This document shows, piece after piece, positions 4,783 to 12,034 of a stretch of DNA of 15,869 bases. The position numbers were made by a program, and so were the translations under genes. A model generated the notes under the pieces. The model made no database searches, was not told where the DNA came from, and worked only from the letters and a program-made list of their open reading frames with translations. The DNA is from Gemmatimonadota bacterium (GTDB taxonomy: Bacteria; Gemmatimonadota; Gemmatimonadetes; Gemmatimonadales; GWC2-71-9), in NCBI GenBank assembly GCA_003220985.1, contig QHTY01000156.1, positions 1-15,869 on the forward strand, in the 5' to 3' direction. How positions within the stretch are numbered: position 1 is the first letter of the stretch; each line of letters begins with the position of its first letter.

Positions 4783-6906
4783 ATGGCGACACGGTCCCGC
4801 ACCGCCGCTCCCCAAGCCAAGCGCTCGCTCTCCAAAAGCGACCTGCTCGACATGTACCGGCTGATGCTCCTGTCACGGCGCATCGACGACCGGGAAATCC
4901 AGCTCAAGCGTCAAAACAAGATCTTTTTCCAGATTTCGGGAGCTGGGCATGAAGGGGTTCTCGTCGCTGCCGGGAAGGCGCTGCGGCCGAGCTACGACTG
5001 GTTCTATCCATATTATCGCGACCGCGCGCTCTGCCTGACCCTCGGCATGACGCCGACCGAGATGTTTCTCTCCGCGGTCGGTGCGGCGGACGATCCCAAT
5101 TCCGGCGGGCGGCAGATGCCGTCACACTGGGGACACAAGCAGCTCAACATCGTCAGCCAATCGAGCCCGACCGGCACGCAGTTTCTCCAGGCGGTCGGAT
5201 GCGCCGAAGCGTGGCTGCGCTACAGCAGAATCGACGACCTGAAGGAGAAGCCGATCCACGGCGATGAGGTCGTCTACTGCTCCGCCGGCGATGGGACCAC
5301 GAGTGAAGGTGAGTGGTGGGAAGCGCTGAACACGGCCAGCAACCTCAAGCTGCCGGTGCTGTTCCTCATCGAAGACAACAAGTACGCCATTTCCGTCCCA
5401 ATCGAAGTGCAGACCGCCGGTGGATCGGTCTCCAAGTTGGTGAGCAATTTCCCCAACCTGCACATCGCTGAGGTCGACGGCTGTGACCCGATCGCGTCGT
5501 ACGAGGCGCTGACCCGGTCGGTCGACTGGTGGCGGCAGCGGAAGGGACCTGCCCTCGTCCACGCCCATGTCACCCGGCCCTATTCTCACTCCCTGTCCGA
5601 CGACGAGATCCTGTACAAGCCACCGCGCGAGCGTGAAGAGGAGGCCAAACGCGATCCCGTGGCGACGTTCCCCAAGCGTCTGCTGGCCGACGGCGTGGCT
5701 ACGGAATCGGAGATCGAGGCGATCAAGGCGCAAGTCGAAGAGGAGATCCAGGTGGCCGCCGACATGGCGCTCGCCTCGCCGCAGCCCAAGGCGGAATCCG
5801 CGCTCCTCTGGGTCTACTCGCCCGATGTCGATCCCGCCTCGGAGCAATTCGACACCGAAGACGACCCGCACTTCACGGGCGAGCCGACGACGATGGTGGA
5901 CCTGCTCAACGCGTGCATGAAGGATGAGATGGCGCGCGACCCGCGCATCGTCGTTTTCGGCGAAGACGTGGCCGATGTCAGTCGCGAGCAATACCTCAAG
6001 GAAGTGAAGGGCAAGGGCGGCGTCTTCAAAGTGACGTGGGGACTCCAGCGCCAGTTCGGCAGCGATCGCGTCTACAACTCACCGCTTGCCGAGGCAAATA
6101 TCGTCGGGCGTGCGATCGGATTGGCGACGCGCGGGCTCAAGCCCGTCGTCGAGATCCAGTTCTTCGACTACATCTGGCCGGCCTATCACCAGATCCGCAA
6201 CGAACTGGCGACCCTGCGCTGGCGCTCGAGCAACGCCTTCAGCGCGCCCGCCGTCGTGCGGGTGACATACGGCGGCTATCTCAAGGGCGGCGCCGTCTAT
6301 CACTCACAAACTGGTGCCGTGGTCTTCACAGCCGTGCCGGGGCTGCGCGTCATTTGTCCGTCGACGGCGCTGGACGCCAATGGGCTGCTGCGCACCGCCA
6401 TCCGTTGCGATGACCCCGTCCTCTTCCTCGAACACAAACACCTCTACCGCCAGACCTACAACAAAGCCCCCAATCCCGGCCCGAACTTCATGATTCCGTT
6501 CGGCAAGGCGAAGGTCGTGCGGGAGGGAACAGCGGTCACCGTCGTGACGTACGGCGCCGTGGTGCAACGGACGCTCGTCGCGGCCAAGGAGCTTGAAGAG
6601 AAAGAGGGCGCCAGTGTCGAGGTCATCGACCTGCGATCGCTTTCTCCGGTCGACTGGGAGACGATCGAGGCTTCGATCAAGAAGACGAACAAGGTGATCG
6701 TGGCGTACGAAGACGCGTACTCCTGGGGTTACGGCGCCGAGATTGCCGCGCGCATCGCAGATCAGTGCTTCCCCTGGCTCGATGCGCCGGTCAGGCGCGT
6801 CGCGTCGATGGATACGTTCGTGGGGTACGCCCCCGACCTCGAAGACCATATCCTGCCACAGGTGGAGGATCTCGCGAAGGCGATACGCGAGCTGCATGCG
6901 TTCTAA
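4783..6906 (+). CDS. Thiamine-pyrophosphate 2-oxoacid dehydrogenase E1, fused alpha and beta subunits
   Basis: This 707-residue protein joins the two E1 subunits. The alpha half (about 20-340) has the ThDP/Mg motif SAGDGTTSEGEW (G169-D170-G171) ending in EDN (N199), plus PYYRDRALCL and QMPSHWGHK. The beta half (about 365-705) begins TMVDLLNACMKDEMARDP, then VVFGEDVAD, NSPLAEANIVG with E437 at the usual cofactor-activating position, GGYLKGGAVYHSQ, and a transketolase C-terminal domain (VTVVTYGAVVQRTL to the end). Such enzymes decarboxylate a 2-oxoacid and pass the acyl group to a lipoylated E2; sequence style resembles branched-chain E1, but the substrate is inferred. No E2 or E3 gene lies in the window. 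A TTG at 4774 could add three residues; ATG 4783 is preferred. The 3' end overlaps the next gene by 11 bp. Confidence 0.92.
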   Translation: MATRSRTAAPQAKRSLSKSDLLDMYRLMLLSRRIDDREIQLKRQNKIFFQISGAGHEGVLVAAGKALRPSYDWFYPYYRDRALCLTLGMTPTEMFLSAVGAADDPNSGGRQMPSHWGHKQLNIVSQSSPTGTQFLQAVGCAEAWLRYSRIDDLKEKPIHGDEVVYCSAGDGTTSEGEWWEALNTASNLKLPVLFLIEDNKYAISVPIEVQTAGGSVSKLVSNFPNLHIAEVDGCDPIASYEALTRSVDWWRQRKGPALVHAHVTRPYSHSLSDDEILYKPPREREEEAKRDPVATFPKRLLADGVATESEIEAIKAQVEEEIQVAADMALASPQPKAESALLWVYSPDVDPASEQFDTEDDPHFTGEPTTMVDLLNACMKDEMARDPRIVVFGEDVADVSREQYLKEVKGKGGVFKVTWGLQRQFGSDRVYNSPLAEANIVGRAIGLATRGLKPVVEIQFFDYIWPAYHQIRNELATLRWRSSNAFSAPAVVRVTYGGYLKGGAVYHSQTGAVVFTAVPGLRVICPSTALDANGLLRTAIRCDDPVLFLEHKHLYRQTYNKAPNPGPNFMIPFGKAKVVREGTAVTVVTYGAVVQRTLVAAKELEEKEGASVEVIDLRSLSPVDWETIEASIKKTNKVIVAYEDAYSWGYGAEIAARIADQCFPWLDAPVRRVASMDTFVGYAPDLEDHILPQVEDLAKAIRELHAF

Positions 6907-9900
6907 GCCGGCACTCGCCTACACAGTTCTCTTCTTCCTGTCGGGCGCCACCGGGCTCATCTACGAGCTGCTCTGGGTCCGCGTTCTCTATCAGTCGTTC
7001 GGCTCTACCATCCAATCCGTGACGACGGTCGTGGCCGCCTACATGGGCGGCCTCGGCCTCGGCGCGTGGTGGCTGGGCCGTGCTGCGGACCGCTCGGAGC
7101 GGCCGGCCGTGCTATATGGCTGGCTCGAAATCGCGATTGGCGCGTTCGGCATCATCTCGCCGCTGGTGCTCGGCCTCGCGCACTGGATCTACATCGGTAC
7201 GGCGGGAGCCCTCGCGCTAGGCGGTGCGGCAAGCGTCGCACTCCGGTTTGGCTTGGCCGCGCTGGTCCTCATGATCCCTACCACGCTCATGGGCGGAACG
7301 CTGCCGGTCCTCACTCGCGCGCTCATGGGCGAGGATCGCGGATTACTCAAACCGTCACTTGGCCGTCTGTACGGCTTGAACACCCTCGGTGCGATGACTG
7401 GTACCGCGCTCGCCGGATTTTTCCTGATCGAGTTCGTCGGCGTGCGGGCATCCCTTTGGGCGACCGCGGCGATCAATCTTGCGATCGGCGCAGCGGCGAT
7501 CTCGTTCGGAAGACAAGAGAGCGCCTCGGGGACCCGGCCCGCCCCGCCCGCCCCGCCAACGGCCGACCACCTCCGGACGCTGGCGCTCGTTCTGTTGGCG
7601 CTGACCGCGTTCGCCTCTCTCCTCGACGAGATCGCCTGGACCCGCGTGCTGGTCATGATCGTCGGCGGATCCACGTACGCGTTCACACTGATACTCCTCG
7701 TCTTTTTGCTGGGCATCGGTCTGGGTAGCGTCATCGTTGCCAGGCGCAGCACGCCGCGCATCGACACAGCGGCCAGTGCCGCGCTGGCGCAGGGAATCGC
7801 GGGGCTAGGCGCGGCCGCGCTGTTCGTCTTCTTCGGGTTATTGCCCTTATACATCATCGCGATCTTCCAGATTCCCGATCTCAGCGCGGTGCCGCGTCTC
7901 CTCCTCATGGCGGTCGCGGTCGGCGCGGTCGTGCTGATCCCGGCGATCGGCATGGGAATGACGTTCCCCCTGCTGACGGATCTCACCGCCAGAAGTAGCG
8001 ACGCGCGTGGCGCTGATGTCGGCGTAGCCTACGCGCTCAACACGCTCGGCAGCATCCTCGGCGCGGTCCTCACGGGTTTCGTGCTGGTCGTCGTGCTCGG
8101 GACGCAGGCCACCCTACGGATCGGATTGGTCGTGAATGGAATCGCCGCTCTGGCGCTCGCGCTCCTCGCCTCGCGCGGCGTCGCGGAGGGATCAACGGAA
8201 GATCGCCGCGTCCGGGTGCGCGTATTGATCGGCGGGGGACTTGGGACGCTGGCCCTCGTTGCGGCAGTCGCTGCGCCTGGGTGGAGCACCCGCCTGATCG
8301 ACCTGGGGCCGACGATCTATGCGCGGCAGCGCATGGACAAACCGGCCCGCCAGCGGTTTCTCGCACACCGCGGCGTGCGCCAACTCGCCTTCCGGGAAGG
8401 CCCCAACGCCACGGTGAGCGTGTGGGAGGGTGAGACGGGGCGATCCCTGCGCGTCAACGGCAAGGTCGATGCCTCCGATCGGGGCGACATGGATACGCAG
8501 GTGATGATCGGTCTCGCGCCGGCGGTCGCCCGCCCTGCGGCCAGATCCGCCTTCTTGATCGGATATGGGACGGGGGTGACCGCACGAGTCCTTGCCTCCG
8601 TCCCCGGCATCCAGCGTGTCAAAGTCGTGGAAATCGAGCCCGCCGTCGTGACGATGGACAGCCTGTTCCGCGCTGTAAATGGTTCAGTCCTCGCTCGCCC
8701 AGGCGTCCAGCTGCTCGTCGATGACGCGCGCAGCGCGTTACAGGTCGACCGGCAGCGTTATGACGTGATCGTGTCCGAGCCGTCCAATCCCTGGGTGGCC
8801 GGCATCGCGACCCTCTACACGCCCGAGTTTTTCCGGATCGCCAGCGCCCGGCTCACAGCCGGCGGAGTCTTCTGCCAGTGGATTCAGCTCTACCAGCTGC
8901 CGCTGCCGGTTGTCGCCGGCATCGTGCGCAGCTTGCGCGAGGTATTCCCGCACGTTCACGTGTGGTTCGGCGGCACATCGGACCTCGTCGTGCTCGCGTC
9001 CGCCCGACCGCTGACATACGATCGCACCTGGCTCACACAGCTGATCGGTCCTGGCGGAGCCTTGTATGCGCTCGCCCGAGAATGGCTGAGCCTCGAATCG
9101 ACGGACCAGTACTTTGGGCGCATGCTGCTCGGCGACTCCGGTGTGGCGCGTCTCGTCACCCGCGCGACATTCGGCCATAGCGATAATCGCCCGCGTCTCG
9201 AGTTCGAGGCGGCGCGCCGCTTTCTCGATCCCGGGGTGCGGGCCTACGCCGTCTTCGACTCCCTGATGGAGATGGGAAATCGCGACAGCGGGACGTCCCC
9301 CTTCGCGCTGTTGCGAATTCTCGCCGCGCGGCGCAGCGACGCGGGCGTGCTCCCGTATCTCGATGCAGCCCGCCGTGCGCAGCCGTCCGTGGCCGAGTGG
9401 AGCGTGCGCAGCGCGGGGATTCAACTGGCCTTGGGGGACACCGTGCAAGCCGACTCGTTGCTCGGTGCCGCGCTGGCTCAGAGCAGAGGGGCGCCCTCCC
9501 CGGATGCGCTGCTCATGCACGGCCTGCTTGCTGCCGCGCGCAAGGAGCCGCGGGCCGTCATGACACTGCGTCAAGCCCTTGCCGCGGGTGCCGACACCAC
9601 GCAGGTGCGCGCCGCTCTGTCGTGGTTGGCGGTTCGCGGTTCGAGTTGGACTGAGGCGGCGTCGGAGGCGCGCGGCGCGCTGAGTAGGGCGCAAGGCACG
9701 TTTCGCCATCCCTTCCCCGGCGAGTTTCTCACCCAGTCGCTGGGGCAGATCGCGCTCGACGCCCGGCCCGCGCTAGCCGACAGCTTGCTGAGCTACGCGG
9801 CGCGGCGCCGCCCCGGGTCGGCGCGCTATCGTGAGCTGGCCGCCGTCGCCGCATTGCGGGCAGGCGATTGCGAGGCGGCCGCGGCAAGCTTTATCGAGCT

Positions 9901-10030
9901 GTTGGATTTCGCGCTGGAGCGGGCGGACGGGCCGGCACTGGTCAGGGAGTGCCGGGCGGGCCAGGACTCTACGGCGAGGACCGGGGCCGCTGACCGCGAG
10001 GGGGCGAGGCGGGTGCGGGAGAGGCGCTGA
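6896..10030 (+). CDS. Multipass membrane protein with spermidine-synthase-like and TPR-like domains
   Basis: The 1044-residue protein has three parts. Residues 1-460 are strongly hydrophobic, with about a dozen membrane spans, and are internally duplicated: IYELLWVRVL (E24, W27) recurs as LDEIAWTRVL (E245, W248), and YGLNTLG (Y159) recurs as YALNTLG (Y379). Residues about 500-760 are a spermidine-synthase-like Rossmann methyltransferase fold with IGYGTG (555-560), VVEIEPAVV, DDARSAL and SEPSNPWVAG (627-636). In true spermidine synthases the last motif normally carries a catalytic Asp; here Ser-Glu-Pro-Ser replaces it, so polyamine synthesis is doubtful. Residues about 800-1035 are Ala/Leu-rich helical repeats of TPR style. 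ATG 6896 overlaps the E1 stop, so translational coupling is likely. The 3' end overlaps the convergent kinase gene by 62 bp. Confidence 0.88.
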   Translation: MRSKPALAYTVLFFLSGATGLIYELLWVRVLYQSFGSTIQSVTTVVAAYMGGLGLGAWWLGRAADRSERPAVLYGWLEIAIGAFGIISPLVLGLAHWIYIGTAGALALGGAASVALRFGLAALVLMIPTTLMGGTLPVLTRALMGEDRGLLKPSLGRLYGLNTLGAMTGTALAGFFLIEFVGVRASLWATAAINLAIGAAAISFGRQESASGTRPAPPAPPTADHLRTLALVLLALTAFASLLDEIAWTRVLVMIVGGSTYAFTLILLVFLLGIGLGSVIVARRSTPRIDTAASAALAQGIAGLGAAALFVFFGLLPLYIIAIFQIPDLSAVPRLLLMAVAVGAVVLIPAIGMGMTFPLLTDLTARSSDARGADVGVAYALNTLGSILGAVLTGFVLVVVLGTQATLRIGLVVNGIAALALALLASRGVAEGSTEDRRVRVRVLIGGGLGTLALVAAVAAPGWSTRLIDLGPTIYARQRMDKPARQRFLAHRGVRQLAFREGPNATVSVWEGETGRSLRVNGKVDASDRGDMDTQVMIGLAPAVARPAARSAFLIGYGTGVTARVLASVPGIQRVKVVEIEPAVVTMDSLFRAVNGSVLARPGVQLLVDDARSALQVDRQRYDVIVSEPSNPWVAGIATLYTPEFFRIASARLTAGGVFCQWIQLYQLPLPVVAGIVRSLREVFPHVHVWFGGTSDLVVLASARPLTYDRTWLTQLIGPGGALYALAREWLSLESTDQYFGRMLLGDSGVARLVTRATFGHSDNRPRLEFEAARRFLDPGVRAYAVFDSLMEMGNRDSGTSPFALLRILAARRSDAGVLPYLDAARRAQPSVAEWSVRSAGIQLALGDTVQADSLLGAALAQSRGAPSPDALLMHGLLAAARKEPRAVMTLRQALAAGADTTQVRAALSWLAVRGSSWTEAASEARGALSRAQGTFRHPFPGEFLTQSLGQIALDARPALADSLLSYAARRRPGSARYRELAAVAALRAGDCEAAAASFIELLDFALERADGPALVRECRAGQDSTARTGAADREGARRVRERR

Positions 10031-11855
10031 GCACATCGCGGATCTCGCCCGCGGCCGCGATGACGTGATCGACATCCCGCGAGAGCGCCCGCGCTTGCTG
10101 CGTCGCGTGGGTCAAATCGCTGAGCACGGCCGCCACGCCGGCGGATCGCAGGCGCAGGAGATCGAACCGGACGTTTTGCATCGCCAGGACGCACGATTCG
10201 ATCTGCTCCTCGACGTTCTTTCGCCGCGTCAGGAGGTCGCTCAATGCCTGGCGCTGTCGTTCGAGCAAGTTGAGCTGCCGCTCACGCTCCGCGCCCTCTT
10301 CGTGGTGCTTGACCGCCTCGATGCGCCCTTCGATTCGAGCCAGCGCGCCATCGTCGACGTCGGCGGTCATGCCGTGGAGCATGCGGGCCAGTTCTTCCGC
10401 GCGCTTGAGGAGCGCGTCGACAGTCACGACCACATCGGGCAGCAGCTTACGCTCGGACGTCGGTACCCGCTCCATGATCTTGAGAATCGCTTCGCGATCG
10501 TTGCGGACGAGCCGGATCGTATCGACCTGGCGCCCGAACTCATCGGCCTTGGGCGGCGACAACTGACGGCGCGCGCCGCCCCCAAGGAGGGCTTCCTGCG
10601 CGTCGGGGGCCACCGGCCGGTTAAGGACGTCGCGCCACGAGTAGCCGTTCTGCCAAAGCTTCATGTACTGCGGCAGCAGGCCGAAGCCGGCCCAGATACC
10701 CGTGGGGAAGAGCGACCAGCCGAGACCACCACCCTGTATCAAATCGATCAGCATTAATCCGCCGCAGACGGACGCCCACGAGACGAAGGAGTCCCTGAAC
10801 TTCGCGACCATGCGCGGCTCACCACTGGGGGTGAGGTCGCTCTTCGGGTCGCGCTTGGGGGTTGGCCGCGTTGCGCGGCGGCGTTCGGGCCGCCCGCCGA
10901 ACGACATCCTCGCGAGTGGCGCGCCGCCGAGACGCGTCTCGGGTCGTGCCAGCGCCCCCCCCCCAAGGCCACTCGTGCGCCGCGATGGGCGATACGGCGG
11001 CGCACTGCGCGATTCGAGCGCCCGGCGCAGCGCGTCCGCAGTGGGCCAGCGTGCCTCGGGCTCTTTCTCGAGCGAGCGCATCACGCACGCGGAGAGATCG
11101 TCCGGACAGGTCGGAGTCTTTTCCTGGAGATTCGGCGCCTGTTCCGTGATCTGCTTCATCAAGATGCCTGGTACGGTCGGCGCCGAGAACGGCAGCTCGC
11201 CGGCAAGCATCTGATAACCGACGACTCCGAGGCTGTAAATGTCGGAGCGCCCGTCGATTTCGCGGTCGCCCGCCGCCTGCTCGGGGCTCATGTAATGCGG
11301 AGTCCCAATGGCCACGCCGGTGGCCGTCAGCGTGCCCGGGCCTGTCGTGGACGTCAACGCCTTGGCGATCCCGAAGTCCGTGAGGACGGTCCGGCCGCGG
11401 CTTCCCTCGAGCAGGATGTTGTCGGGTTTGACGTCGCGATGGATGATCCCTAGCGCGTGTCCCGCCCCGAGGGCGTCCGCCGTTTCCATCATGATGCGGC
11501 GGGCCTCTTCAGGTGGGAGTCGCTCGCGGCGTTTGAGGCGCGCCGCGAGCGATTCACCATCCACATAGGCCATCACGAAATAGACGAGCCCGTCGGGCCC
11601 TTCGCCGACGGAGTGAATCGGAACGATGTGCGGGTGTGATAGTCGCGCGGCGGTTTCGGCTTCCCTCAAAAACCGGATGCGGATTTCCTCGCGGAACGCG
11701 AGCTCCGGCGGGAGGACCTTGACGGCAACCTTCCGCTTGAGCCGCTCATCGCGGGCATGGTACACGACGCCCATGCCGCCTCGCCCGATCTCGCCCTCGA
11801 GCGTGAACGAGGAGCCGAGGGCCTGACTGAGCCGCTGCGCCAGCGGGTCGTTCAT
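9969..11855 (-). CDS. Hanks-type Ser/Thr protein kinase with 2TM segment and coiled-coil tail
   Basis: The 628-residue protein begins MNDPLAQRLSQALG. The kinase domain (about 18-280) is complete: P-loop GRGGMGVV (24-31), VAVK with K46, HRDVKPDN (H139, D141, K143, N146), DFG (160-162), GTPHYMSPEQ (184-193) and SDIYSLGVV. It should be catalytically active. A proline/arginine/glycine-rich linker (about 284-345) follows, then two hydrophobic spans (about 355-402) resembling the 2TM domain, then a largely helical, charged tail (about 440-610) with strong coiled-coil character. The kinase is thus membrane-anchored with the catalytic domain in the cytoplasm. The tail probably lies on the same side, since there are two spans. 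A ten-G run interrupts the linker. Longer in-frame extensions upstream lack kinase homology and were not used. The 3' end overlaps the preceding gene. Confidence 0.93.
   Translation of the reverse strand: MNDPLAQRLSQALGSSFTLEGEIGRGGMGVVYHARDERLKRKVAVKVLPPELAFREEIRIRFLREAETAARLSHPHIVPIHSVGEGPDGLVYFVMAYVDGESLAARLKRRERLPPEEARRIMMETADALGAGHALGIIHRDVKPDNILLEGSRGRTVLTDFGIAKALTSTTGPGTLTATGVAIGTPHYMSPEQAAGDREIDGRSDIYSLGVVGYQMLAGELPFSAPTVPGILMKQITEQAPNLQEKTPTCPDDLSACVMRSLEKEPEARWPTADALRRALESRSAPPYRPSRRTSGLGGGALARPETRLGGAPLARMSFGGRPERRRATRPTPKRDPKSDLTPSGEPRMVAKFRDSFVSWASVCGGLMLIDLIQGGGLGWSLFPTGIWAGFGLLPQYMKLWQNGYSWRDVLNRPVAPDAQEALLGGGARRQLSPPKADEFGRQVDTIRLVRNDREAILKIMERVPTSERKLLPDVVVTVDALLKRAEELARMLHGMTADVDDGALARIEGRIEAVKHHEEGAERERQLNLLERQRQALSDLLTRRKNVEEQIESCVLAMQNVRFDLLRLRSAGVAAVLSDLTHATQQARALSRDVDHVIAAAGEIRDVLSASPAPASPPRGQRPRSSP
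10955..10964 (-). repeat. Ten-G homopolymer within the kinase linker
   Basis: Ten consecutive C on the plus strand are ten G in the coding strand, reading CTT GGG GGG GGG GCG (Leu-Gly-Gly-Gly-Ala, residues 297-301). The run lies between the kinase domain and the membrane spans. Loss or gain of one base would shift into frames that stay open past the tract and stop at 10819 or 10754, before the first membrane span. Confidence 0.9.
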
Positions 11856-11917
11856 GCGTTTTTGCAATCCATTCGAGGCCAAAAAGATACTCTTCAAGCG
11901 TCGAGTTGGCAGCCACG

Positions 11918-11933
11918 CGCCGCTTTGGCGGCG
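11918..11933. other. Small hairpin in the kinase-lon intergenic region
   Basis: CGCCGC and GCGGCG are separated by TTTG, a six-bp perfect inverted repeat. It sits in the 179-bp divergent region 11856-12034 between the kinase and lon start codons, which must hold both promoters. I see no convincing -35/-10 pair, no CIRCE element and no HspR-type inverted repeat there, so heat-shock control of lon is not supported by the sequence. Function unknown. Confidence 0.3.
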
Positions 11934-12025
11934 TAATGCGGAACGGACCTGCCGTCTATGGTGTTTTGTCGTGGCATGGACGGTGCATTCCACACTCGCG
12001 AATCTCGTCCCTGTAACCCATGATC

Positions 12026-12029
12026 GGAG
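12026..12029 (+). promoter_or_regulatory. Shine-Dalgarno GGAG of lon
   Basis: GGAG lies five bases before the ATG at 12035 and selects that start over the ATG at 12020, which has no ribosome binding site, and the ATG at 12047. Confidence 0.65.
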
Positions 12030-12034
12030 AATCC

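Noticed and set aside
8738..9709. A 323-codon minus-strand frame opposite the membrane/spermidine-synthase-like gene
   Set aside because: Arg-rich translation without domains, opposite a gene with conserved motifs throughout; a shadow frame.
11856..12034. CIRCE or HspR-type heat-shock element upstream of lon
   Set aside because: CTTCAAG near 11892 recalls part of such motifs but has no inverted partner at the right distance.
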